DNA from: Janibacter sp. DB-40
Lineage (GTDB): Bacteria; Actinomycetota; Actinomycetes; Actinomycetales; Dermatophilaceae
NCBI RefSeq assembly: GCF_029510815.1
Contig: NZ_CP120360.1
Location: 1,302,001-1,366,000 of the forward strand
Reading direction: 5' to 3'
Length of the DNA: 64,000 bases
The notes under the pieces were generated by a model that was not told the origin of the DNA, made no database searches, and saw only the letters and a program-made list of their open reading frames with translations. Both the position numbers and the translations under genes were made by a program. Within the stretch, counting starts at the first letter, position 1; each line of letters starts with the position of its first letter. Of this stretch, positions 53,134-61,261 are shown one piece after another.

Positions 53134-54351
53134 ATGGCACGGGTGGAGCGGCGTCTGCCACGACTGGACGAGTTGCGTCCCCTCGTGAGCATCGAGCGAC
53201 CGACCCTCCAGCGCACCCGACGCCAGCTCGAGCGGGCACACACCATTGACGACCTGCGCCGCATCGCCCGACGCCGCACGCCCCGGTCGGCCTTCGACTA
53301 CGTCGACGGGGCCGCCGAGAGCGAGGTCAGCCTGACCCGGGCCCGCGCGGCCTTCGGCTCCATCGACTTCCGACCCCGGGTCCTGCGTGACGTCTCCGAG
53401 GTGGACACCTCGGTGCGCTTCCTCGATGTCACCAGCCCGATCCCGCTCGTGCTCGCGCCCACCGGCTTCACCCGGATGATGCACCACGAGGGTGAGCGGG
53501 CCGTGGGCCGAGCGGCACTGGCGGCCGGCGTCCCCTACGCGCTCTCGACCATGGGGACCGTGTCCGTGGAGGGCTTGGCCGCGGAGCTTCCCGACCTCCA
53601 ACGCTGGTTCCAGCTGTACCTATGGCGCGACCGACCCGCCTCCCTGGAGCTGATGGCCCGGGCCCGGGCCGAGGGTTACACCACCCTGGTCCTCACCGTC
53701 GACACCGCCGTCGCCGGGCAGCGGCTGCGCGACGTGCGCAACGGCATGACGATCCCGCCGCAGCTGACGCCCTCGACCATGGCGGACATGGCGCTGCACC
53801 CGCGGTGGTGGGCCAATCTCCTGACGACCGAGCCGCTGACGTTCGCCTCGCTGACCCAGTCCGGTGGCACCGTCGAGCAGCTCGTCAACCGCATGTTCGA
53901 CCCCTCGCTGAGCGTCGCCGATCTGGCCTGGCTGCGGGAGAACTGGTCCGGCACGATCGTCCTCAAGGGCATCCAGAGCGTCGAGGACGCCACGGAGTTC
54001 GTCGACCTCGGGGTTGACGGCTTGGTCGTCTCCAACCACGGCGGGCGCCAGCTGGACCGCTCGGTCACCCCGTTGCAGGTCCTTCCGGAGATCGTCGCGG
54101 CCGTCGACGGGCGCGTCCCGGTCCTGCTCGACGGCGGCATCATGCACGGCGCCGACATCGTCGCCGCCGTGGCCAACGGGGCCGATGCCGTCATGGTCGG
54201 CCGGGCCTACCTCTACGGACTCATGGCCGGTGGCGAAGCGGGCGTCACCCGGGCCCTGCAGATCCTCACCAGCCAGGTCACACGCACCATGCAGCTGCTC
54301 GGCGTGACCAGCGTCGACGAGCTCACCCCGCACCACGCCGTCCTGCACTGA
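53134..54351 (+). CDS. lldD: FMN-dependent alpha-hydroxy acid dehydrogenase (L-lactate type)
   Basis: 405 residues of the LldD/glycolate oxidase family. AFDYVDGAAESEVSLTRARA near the N terminus, VLAPTGF, QLYLWRDR, SNHGGRQLDRS with the catalytic His/Arg, and LLDGGIMHGADIVAA FMN site are intact. Oxidises an L-2-hydroxy acid (lactate or mandelate-like). ATG 53134 follows TTGAGGAAGTAC; a TTG at 53122 is less likely. Directly upstream of the liv-type ABC genes, so the substrate may come in through them. Confidence 0.9.
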   Translation: MARVERRLPRLDELRPLVSIERPTLQRTRRQLERAHTIDDLRRIARRRTPRSAFDYVDGAAESEVSLTRARAAFGSIDFRPRVLRDVSEVDTSVRFLDVTSPIPLVLAPTGFTRMMHHEGERAVGRAALAAGVPYALSTMGTVSVEGLAAELPDLQRWFQLYLWRDRPASLELMARARAEGYTTLVLTVDTAVAGQRLRDVRNGMTIPPQLTPSTMADMALHPRWWANLLTTEPLTFASLTQSGGTVEQLVNRMFDPSLSVADLAWLRENWSGTIVLKGIQSVEDATEFVDLGVDGLVVSNHGGRQLDRSVTPLQVLPEIVAAVDGRVPVLLDGGIMHGADIVAAVANGADAVMVGRAYLYGLMAGGEAGVTRALQILTSQVTRTMQLLGVTSVDELTPHHAVLH

Positions 54352-54392
54352 CCACCACACCCAGCATCACGACCACACTCCCTGGAGGAAAC

Positions 54393-55565
54393 ATGCGTAC
54401 CAGCCTGTTCACGATGTCGGCCGCCGCAGGCGCCCTGGCCCTGACCCTGACCGCCTGCGGTTCCGACGGCGGCAGCGACGGCAGCAACGCCGCCCTCGTC
54501 GGCGAGGGCAGCGGCGACTCCTGTGTCATCGACGCCGAGGTGCCCGTGGGTGCCGCACTGTCGCTCACCGGCGCCGCGGCCTCCTACGGGGAGTCCCAGC
54601 GCAACGGCCTCGAGCTGGCCGCCAAGGAGCTCAACGCCAAGGACGGCGTCACCTACGACCTGACCGTCGAGGACGACCAGACCGACCCGAAGCAGGGGAT
54701 CTCGGTCTTCGAGGGCTTCGTCAACGACGGCGCCAGCGTCATCATCGGCCCGACGCTGTCCAACACCGCCTTCCAGGCGCAGCCGATCGCCCAGGAGGAG
54801 AGCGTGCCCGTGCTGGCCATTTCCAATACGGCCGACGGCATCACCGAGCAGGGCGACTACATCTTCCGTGACTCGCTGACCGAGTCCCAGGTCATCCCGC
54901 AGACCGTGACCACGGCGATCGAGGAGTACGACCTCGAGGACGTCGTGGTCATGTACTCCAACGACGACGCGTTCACCGAGTCGGGCTACGAGGTCATGTC
55001 CTCCGCCCTGGAGGACAGCGACACCGAGGTCACCGACACGTTGACGTTCTCCACCACCGACACCGACTTCCGTGCCCTGCTGACCGAGGCGAAGACCTCG
55101 AACCCGGACGCCATCTTCGTCTCCGGCCTGATCGAGGCGGCCATCCCGCTGGTCACCCAGGCGCGTGAGCTGGGCATCGACGTGCCGATCATCGGCGGCA
55201 ACGGCTTCAACAACCCGCAGCTGATGGCCGATGCCGGCGAGGCCGCCGAGGGTGTGGTCGTTGGCGCCGCGTGGAACTCCGCCTCCGACAACCCGCAGAA
55301 CGCCGACTTCCTCGAAGCCTACGAGAAGGAGTACGACTCCCAGCCCGACCAGTTCGCGGCGCAGGCCTACACCGGCATGATGCTCATCGACTCCGCGGTG
55401 CGCAGCGGTTGCTCCGCTGAGCGCGACGCCATCAAGGAGGGCCTGGGCAGCATCTCCGAGGTGGAGTCGGTGCTGGGGACCATCAGCATCAACGAGGACC
55501 GCGACGCCGAGCACGAGGCCGTCGTCCAGGTCGTCAAGGACGGCGAGTTCACCGTCCTGAAGTGA
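54393..55565 (+). CDS. ABC transporter substrate-binding lipoprotein (LivK-like)
   Basis: 390 residues, lipobox LTAC (Cys22), then the type I periplasmic-binding fold: GAALSLTGAAASYGESQRNG, IIGPTLSNTAFQAQPIAQEE and VDVPIIGGNGFNNPQL-type segments (here GIDVPIIGGNGFNNP). ATG 54393 follows CTGGAGGAAAC. Amino or hydroxy acid binding is the family norm; begins the liv-type operon. Confidence 0.9.
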   Translation: MRTSLFTMSAAAGALALTLTACGSDGGSDGSNAALVGEGSGDSCVIDAEVPVGAALSLTGAAASYGESQRNGLELAAKELNAKDGVTYDLTVEDDQTDPKQGISVFEGFVNDGASVIIGPTLSNTAFQAQPIAQEESVPVLAISNTADGITEQGDYIFRDSLTESQVIPQTVTTAIEEYDLEDVVVMYSNDDAFTESGYEVMSSALEDSDTEVTDTLTFSTTDTDFRALLTEAKTSNPDAIFVSGLIEAAIPLVTQARELGIDVPIIGGNGFNNPQLMADAGEAAEGVVVGAAWNSASDNPQNADFLEAYEKEYDSQPDQFAAQAYTGMMLIDSAVRSGCSAERDAIKEGLGSISEVESVLGTISINEDRDAEHEAVVQVVKDGEFTVLK

Positions 55566-55604
55566 CCGACACCCCTCATCGACACCCCTGACGAAGGCGG
55601 ACAC

Positions 55605-56480
55605 GTGCAACAACTGCTCCTCGGGCTGTCCATCGGCTCGATCTACGCGCTCTTCGCGATCGGCTTCACGCTGGTCTTCGGCGTGCTGGACCGGCTGAAC
55701 CTGGCGCACCCGTCAGTGTTCGCCGTGTCCGCCTTCATCGGGATCGAGCTGGTCGAGGTGGCCGGTCTCTCGATCTGGCTCACCCTGCCGATCGTCGCCG
55801 CGGTCGGCGGCGTGCTCGGCGTGGTCATCGAGCGAGTGGCCTTCCGGCCGCTGAAGAACAGACCCGATGCCCACTTCGCGGGGTTGATCTCCTCGATCGC
55901 CCTGGCGGGGATGTTCATCGCCCTGCTCCAGTGGAGATACGGACCGAACACGCGACGCTTCCCCGCCGAGTCCTTCCCGACGACGACCTACAGCATCCTC
56001 GGTGCGCAGGTCACCGTGCTGCAGGTGGCGATCCTGCTCATCTCGGTCCTGCTCATGGTGGCCCTGACCCTGCTCGTCGCGCGCTCGCGCCTGGGGCGGG
56101 GCATGCGCGCCATCGCCGAGAACCCGACCGCCGCGAAGGTCCTCGGGATCAACGTCGACCGGGTGACGGTCACCACCTTCGCCATCTCCTCGGCCCTGGG
56201 CGCCGTCGCCGGCGCGCTCTTCGCGATGAACGTCAACAGCGCCCAGCTGGGCATGGGCACGGCGATCGAGCTCAAGGGGCTGGCCGTGATCATCGTCGGG
56301 GGGATGGGCTCGCTGCCCGGCGCGCTCGTCGGGGGCCTGCTGCTGGGGCTCGCCGAGGTCTTCGCGGTGCAGTACGTCGGCTCCTCGTGGCGCGACCTCG
56401 TCGCCTTCGGTCTGCTCTTCCTCATCCTCCTGGTGCGACCGCAGGGTCTTTTCGGTGCCCGGAAGGTGCGTGAGGTCTGA
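55605..56480 (+). CDS. ABC transporter permease (LivH-like)
   Basis: 291-residue LivH-type permease: GLSIGSIYALFAIGFTLVFG, RSRLGRGMRAIAENPTAAKV and LKGLAVIIVGGMGSLPGALV loop. GTG 55605 start. Ends one base before the fused LivM-LivG gene. Confidence 0.92.
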   Translation: MQQLLLGLSIGSIYALFAIGFTLVFGVLDRLNLAHPSVFAVSAFIGIELVEVAGLSIWLTLPIVAAVGGVLGVVIERVAFRPLKNRPDAHFAGLISSIALAGMFIALLQWRYGPNTRRFPAESFPTTTYSILGAQVTVLQVAILLISVLLMVALTLLVARSRLGRGMRAIAENPTAAKVLGINVDRVTVTTFAISSALGAVAGALFAMNVNSAQLGMGTAIELKGLAVIIVGGMGSLPGALVGGLLLGLAEVFAVQYVGSSWRDLVAFGLLFLILLVRPQGLFGARKVREV

Positions 56481-58175
56481 ATGTTCGTCGAATCGACCTT
56501 CGTCTTCATCGCCCTGGGCGGGATCTTCGCCTACTCCTTCTACGCCGTCCTCGTCGCCGGGCAGCTCAGCCTCGGCCAGGCCGGCTTCGCCTCGCTCGCA
56601 GCCTTCTCCGCGGTCGCCCTGGCGCCGACACCCAGTGACATCGGGGACCTGCCGGCGCTGCTCGTCGCCATCGCCATCGGCATGCTCGTCGGTGCGGTCA
56701 CCGCCGTGATCCTCGGGTTGCCGACCATGCGACTGCGCGGGGTCTTCCTGGCCATCGCCACGCTCGCCTTCGCCGAGGCGGTGCGCATCCTCGTGATCAA
56801 CATGGAGTGGACCGGCGGCGCCCGGGGGATGTCGGTGCCCAAGGTGCTCGAGCCGTGGATGGCGTGGGTGGCGCTGGTGCTCGTCGCCTACTGGTTCTGG
56901 CGGCAGGGCCCCTCCCGGTACGGTCGGGCGCTGGACGCCATCCGCGAGGACGAGCTCGCCGCGCGGGCCATGGGTATCGACGTCAGTCGGCACCGCCTGT
57001 CCGCCTTCGTCGCCGCGGGGGCGGTCGCCGGGCTCTACGGCGTGCTGTGGGCCTACTACGTGCGGCTCATCGCCCCGGAGGACTTCGGTTTCGCCAAGGC
57101 GATCGACGGGCTCGTCACGGCTGTCGTCGGCGGCTCGACGATGTTCATCGGCCCGCTCCTGGGCAGCGTCTTCCTCACGATGGTCCCCGAGGTGCAGCGC
57201 GCCATCGGCATCGAGGCCGGCTGGATCCGCCCCTTCCTCTCCAGCCTGCTGCTGCTCGTCGTCATCCTCTTCCTCCCCGGTGGTCTGGCCAGCTTCCTGC
57301 CGCACCGCAGGCAGCGCCTGGCCACCGGTGCAGCCGGGGACGACGACGGGCGAAGGGGGGAGACCAGCCTCTCCCAGCGGGTCCACCCGGACCCGGGCGA
57401 GACCGTCGTCAGCCTCACCGGTCTGGGCAAGGACTACGGCGGGGTCTTCGCCAACCGGGACATCGACCTGCAGATCACCGGCGGTGAGGTACTCGGTCTC
57501 ATCGGCCCCAACGGCGCGGGGAAGACCACGCTGATCAACATGATCAGCGGCCTCTCCAAGCCGACCTCCGGCACCGCGGAGGTGCTCGGTCTGCAGCCGG
57601 CCAGAGCGGCCGTGCACAAGGTCGCCGCGGCCGGGGTGAGCCGGACCTTCCAGCACTCCAAGCTCTTCGACCGGCTCTCCGCCCTGGAGAACGTGATGGT
57701 CGGTGGCCACCTGGTGAGCAAGCCGACCTTCCTGCGGCGGCTGCTCTGGCTGCCCTCGGCCCACCGGGACGAGCAGCGCGTGGCCCAGCATGCGGCGTGG
57801 TGCCTGGAGCGGGTCGGTCTGGCCGAGCAGGCCGGCACCCAGGCCTCGGCGCTGTCCTACGGCGACCAACGGCGACTGGAGATCGCGCGGGCCCTGGCCT
57901 CGGACCCGTCCCTGCTGATCCTCGACGAGCCGGCCGCGGGGATGAACCACGTCGAGGCCGATGCGCTGTCGGAGCTCATCGGGTCGCTGGCGAGCGACGG
58001 CCTGACGATCCTGCTCATCGAGCACAACGTCGGCATGGTGATGAAGACGTGCAGCCGCATCGTCGTGCTGAACTTCGGTGAGGTCATCGCCACCGGCACG
58101 CCGGAGCAGATCATCGAGAATCCTGCTGTCATCGAGGCCTACCTCGGCAGCTCCGAGTCGGAGGAGGCGTCATGA
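56481..58175 (+). CDS. Fused ABC permease-ATPase (LivM-LivG)
   Basis: 564 residues. The N-terminal half (about 1-285) is a LivM permease (FAYSFYAVLVAGQLSLGQAG, YGRALDAIREDELAARAMG, AVVGGSTMFIGPLLGS). After a linker with GRRGETSLSQR, the C-terminal half is a LivG ATPase with Walker A GPNGAGKTT, signature LSYGDQRRLEIARAL and Walker B LLILDEPAAGM. The linker carries a CGAAGGGG word. Gene starts at ATG 56481, abutting livH; overlaps livF by 4 bp. Confidence 0.92.
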   Translation: MFVESTFVFIALGGIFAYSFYAVLVAGQLSLGQAGFASLAAFSAVALAPTPSDIGDLPALLVAIAIGMLVGAVTAVILGLPTMRLRGVFLAIATLAFAEAVRILVINMEWTGGARGMSVPKVLEPWMAWVALVLVAYWFWRQGPSRYGRALDAIREDELAARAMGIDVSRHRLSAFVAAGAVAGLYGVLWAYYVRLIAPEDFGFAKAIDGLVTAVVGGSTMFIGPLLGSVFLTMVPEVQRAIGIEAGWIRPFLSSLLLLVVILFLPGGLASFLPHRRQRLATGAAGDDDGRRGETSLSQRVHPDPGETVVSLTGLGKDYGGVFANRDIDLQITGGEVLGLIGPNGAGKTTLINMISGLSKPTSGTAEVLGLQPARAAVHKVAAAGVSRTFQHSKLFDRLSALENVMVGGHLVSKPTFLRRLLWLPSAHRDEQRVAQHAAWCLERVGLAEQAGTQASALSYGDQRRLEIARALASDPSLLILDEPAAGMNHVEADALSELIGSLASDGLTILLIEHNVGMVMKTCSRIVVLNFGEVIATGTPEQIIENPAVIEAYLGSSESEEAS

Positions 58176-58879
58176 CCGCACCGATCCTGACGGTGGAGGA
58201 CCTCGCCGTGAGCTACGGGCGGGTCGAGGCCGTGCGTGGGGTCTCCTTCGAGGTGGCCGCCGGCGACCTCATCACGCTGGTGGGTGCCAACGGTGCGGGG
58301 AAGTCCTCGGTCATCAACGCCGTCTCCGGGGTGGTGCGCCCCTCCGGGGGGCGGATCACCTTCGAGGGCAAGGACGTCACCCGCACGCAGGCCCACACGC
58401 TCGTGGCCAACGGGCTGGTCCAGGTCCCCGAGGGGCGGCAGGTGCTTGCCACGCTGACGATCCACGAGAACCTGCAGCTCGGTGGGTGGCACAGCAACGA
58501 CAAGGCCGCGATCGACGAGGTGTACGAGCGATTCCCGGTGCTCGCCGAGCGGCGAGAGCTGCCGGCCGGCGCGCTCTCCGGTGGTGAGCAGCAAATGCTC
58601 GCGATCGGGCGGGCCCTGGTGGCCCGGCCGCGGTTGATGCTGCTCGACGAGCCGTCCATGGGCCTGGCGCCGAAGATCGTCGACGAAGTCTTCACCGTCA
58701 TCCGGGAGATCCGTGCCACCGGTACAACGGTGGTTCTCGTCGAGCAGAACGCCCGCCGGGCGTTGAAGGCCGCCGACCACGGCTACCTCATGGCAACCGG
58801 TGAGATCGTGCATGCCGGCCCTGCGGCCGAGCTGCTGGCTGACGAGAAGATCGTGCAGGCGTATCTGGGGGTCGAGTAG
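58172..58879 (+). CDS. ABC transporter ATP-binding protein (LivF-like)
   Basis: 235 residues: Walker A GANGAGKSS, LSGGEQQMLAIGRALVARP signature and LMLLDEPSMGLAP Walker B; the VPEGRQVLATLT segment is typical of LivF. ATG 58172 overlaps the fused gene by 4 bp. Completes the transporter. Confidence 0.94.
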   Translation: MTAPILTVEDLAVSYGRVEAVRGVSFEVAAGDLITLVGANGAGKSSVINAVSGVVRPSGGRITFEGKDVTRTQAHTLVANGLVQVPEGRQVLATLTIHENLQLGGWHSNDKAAIDEVYERFPVLAERRELPAGALSGGEQQMLAIGRALVARPRLMLLDEPSMGLAPKIVDEVFTVIREIRATGTTVVLVEQNARRALKAADHGYLMATGEIVHAGPAAELLADEKIVQAYLGVE

Positions 58880-58885
58880 CGCCCG

Positions 58886-58958
58886 TTCTCCTTCGACGGC
58901 AGCGACCCGATCACGGGGCAGGTGGCGCGGGGTCCGGACCACCCGGAAGGCCGACTGA
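58886..58958 (+). pseudogene. Degenerate remnant of a haloalkane dehalogenase 3' end
   Basis: Three pieces match the end of the dehalogenase at 52044: AGCGACCCGATCAC (for SDPIT), GGGTCCGGACCACCC (for GLDHP) and CCGGAAGGCCGACTGAGG (for the RKAD stop). Sequence between them is deleted and the frame is lost. Not coding. Confidence 0.55.
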
Positions 58959-59056
58959 GGCTCGCTCGGTTGTCGGTGGTCCCACCTACATTGATAGTGC
59001 ACGAGGGGACGTGGCACAGGCCGTGCCACCGGGGGTAAGAGGGATCGGGGATCACC

Positions 59057-59374
59057 GTGGACACGACGTCGCACACCATGGGCGAAGGGGGACTGGCGCG
59101 CCTCGCGCAGAGGGTGCTTGCCGAGTGGCAGGAGTCGCACGGAGCTGCGGCCGAGGAGGTCGAGTTCTGCGAGGAGTGCGGTGGCTTCTGCGGCGACCTC
59201 GATCCGGAAGAGCGCGAGATGGCCGAGCAGTGGGCCGCGTGGCAGCCGCCTCCCGTGGGTCCCGGTGGCCGGGGCACCGGCTGGGTCTGGGACTCGGGAG
59301 GAGTCCGCAACCTGCCGCTCCCGGGGTCGGGGGTCCTCGGGTGGCCCGGCGGCGTCCGCTTCGAGGACCTGTGA
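59057..59374 (+). CDS. Small Cys-motif protein, unknown
   Basis: 105 residues, GTG start. FCEECGGFCGD gives Cys38, Cys41 and Cys45, a possible half zinc site; acidic and Trp/Pro/Gly-rich afterwards. No family recognised. Stop overlaps the next gene start as TGATG, so the pair is coupled. Confidence 0.6.
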   Translation: MDTTSHTMGEGGLARLAQRVLAEWQESHGAAAEEVEFCEECGGFCGDLDPEEREMAEQWAAWQPPPVGPGGRGTGWVWDSGGVRNLPLPGSGVLGWPGGVRFEDL

Positions 59375-60846
59375 TGGCCCGGGGAGATCAGCCGAGCGGT
59401 CCTCGACTCGTGTGCCGTCGCTGCGGATCGGTGGCGACGCACTCGATCGTGATGGGCTTCCCGTCGCACGAGATGGCGGAGGACGTGATCGCCAGTCCGT
59501 GGCAGCGGCTGGGCGGCTGTGTCATCGCTCCCGGGACGTGGACCGCGGAGTGCCTCACCTGTGGTCAGCGGGAGACCGTGGAGGACCCGGGGCCGCACTT
59601 CGACGGGTGGGCGGCGCCGGATGTCTCCGCTGCTTCCGCGGTCTCGAGGTTCGCCGCCCGGTGCCGGGGTGACCTCCACCAGGCCGAGACGTCGGTTGTC
59701 TCCTATGCCGGGCTGTGGCTGCTCCTGGCGTCGGTGTCCGAGCACGTCACCGGTGAGGACGGGAAACGCCTCGCGGAGGTCCTCGGGATGCCGACCGACG
59801 AGGCGAGCGCTCTTGCGCGTCGGTTGCTGGCGGAGCCGCACCCGACCCTCGCCGCTGCCTTCGGCGCGTGGGTGGCGGAGGGTGTCACCACGCCGCTGGC
59901 CGACGCCAGCCGCTCCATTCCGGACCAGGCCGACCTGGACCGGTGGGCCTCCGAGCAGACTCGTGGTCTCATCGACCGGTTCCCGATCCAGGCCGACGAG
60001 AGCGCCTTACTGCTCCTGGCCACCGCACTCGTCCTCGAGCCACGGTGGACCCAACCCCTGCACGTGGACTCAGACGATCGCCTCGTCCTCGAGGGTGGGT
60101 TGCAGACGATCGTCCGGACCGAGGCCGCCGGACTCGTCGCTGTGGCCAAGCCGTTCTCCCGGGACGCGGTCGACGTCCTGAGCGTCATCGCCGCCCCGGA
60201 GGTGCCCCCTTCGCGCGTGTGGCAGGCCGTCGACGAGGTGGCCGAGATGCTGGGCCACGGCTCGCTGTGGCGCTCAGAGAAGCCGAGCGATACCCCCGCC
60301 AACGGGCACGCGTGGCGGTGCCGCACCCGGGTCGAGAGCATCGTGCGGAGCGAGGACGAGCTCACTCGACCGGACGGGGCAGTGCGCCGGTGGCGCTGCC
60401 GCCTTCGGCGGTGGTCCGCTGTCGAGACGAGCATCGACTTCGACGACGCCCCCGGGCTGGCGGAGGTCGCCCGTGCGCTCGTGCCGGACGTCGAGGATCC
60501 TCAGTACGCCTGTGTGCAGAGCGTGCGGGGCGAGTTCGACGAGGACGGCTTCCGGGCAGCTGCGATCACTGCCGGCGTCGTGCTGACGGGGATGCCGGAC
60601 TTCGAGGAGACCCTGGTGGAGCGCGTCGAGCTCGACTTCTCCGGTGCGCACGCGGTGGTCGCCATCGCCCGTGGGGGAGCGTGGGAAGGGATCCCGCTCG
60701 TCAGTGCGTGGGTGGCGCCGGAGCAGCGCGCCATGCGGGACACGGACTGGGAGTCCTTGGAGCTCTTGGCTGATAGCGACCCCGAGGAAGCCGAGTCCCC
60801 GACGGCCTACAAACTCGAGCGCATGCGGGAGCGTGGCGAGACGTGA
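59374..60846 (+). CDS. Zinc-ribbon protein with serpin-like C-terminal domain
   Basis: 490 residues. N terminus has two CxxC pairs (LVCRRCGS and ECLTCGQ, about residues 13-62), a likely zinc ribbon. Further on, LLATALVLEPRWTQPL resembles the serpin strand after the hydrophobic core, and FDEDGFRAAAITAG (about 387-400) resembles a serpin hinge, followed by PLVSAWVAPEQ. No signal peptide, so it would act inside the cell. Serpin similarity is by eye and needs structure prediction. No known function. Confidence 0.6.
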   Translation: MARGDQPSGPRLVCRRCGSVATHSIVMGFPSHEMAEDVIASPWQRLGGCVIAPGTWTAECLTCGQRETVEDPGPHFDGWAAPDVSAASAVSRFAARCRGDLHQAETSVVSYAGLWLLLASVSEHVTGEDGKRLAEVLGMPTDEASALARRLLAEPHPTLAAAFGAWVAEGVTTPLADASRSIPDQADLDRWASEQTRGLIDRFPIQADESALLLLATALVLEPRWTQPLHVDSDDRLVLEGGLQTIVRTEAAGLVAVAKPFSRDAVDVLSVIAAPEVPPSRVWQAVDEVAEMLGHGSLWRSEKPSDTPANGHAWRCRTRVESIVRSEDELTRPDGAVRRWRCRLRRWSAVETSIDFDDAPGLAEVARALVPDVEDPQYACVQSVRGEFDEDGFRAAAITAGVVLTGMPDFEETLVERVELDFSGAHAVVAIARGGAWEGIPLVSAWVAPEQRAMRDTDWESLELLADSDPEEAESPTAYKLERMRERGET

Positions 60847-61261
60847 GTCCATCGCGGCTCTCCGCACCCATCAGCGGCAATTCTCGCTCTGTCAGAAGGC
60901 GGTCGCCACGTGGCTGGGGTCTGGCCCCTCTTACCTCGCCGTCGCTGGCTCGTCCCGCCAGTCCACAGCGGCTTGGACTGGCGGTCGCGCTGGTCACAAT
61001 CGACGTCACCCTGATCGTCCTGCGAAAGGTTTCACGCCTCTCGCCGTTGCTGAAGAGCGTGGTGCGCTTTCTACCCGTGCCGCGGTTCGGCCACTGTCCG
61101 GGACCGGGGCCACCCACACAAAGTCAGCTTCGTCGACCAGATAGCCCGGTTCGCGGAGCGAAGGGGAAGGGGGCCCTTCACCGGCACACCTTCGCTTATC
61201 CCAAGAAATTGCCATGAACTCGCGAGCCTCCCTGCTGCCGTGAGCCGCTAGCCTGCCGTGC
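60847..61261. other. Intergenic region without recognised gene
   Basis: 415 bp between the serpin-like gene and the DUF262 gene. Only short overlapping open frames without family features. Composition falls towards the low-GC DUF262 gene; one CGAAGGGG word at about 61163. It probably holds the DUF262 promoter and the boundary of the acquired segment. Confidence 0.5.

Noticed and set aside
55713..58025. 770-codon minus-strand frame
   Set aside because: Asp/Glu/His/Gln-rich shadow of the liv genes.
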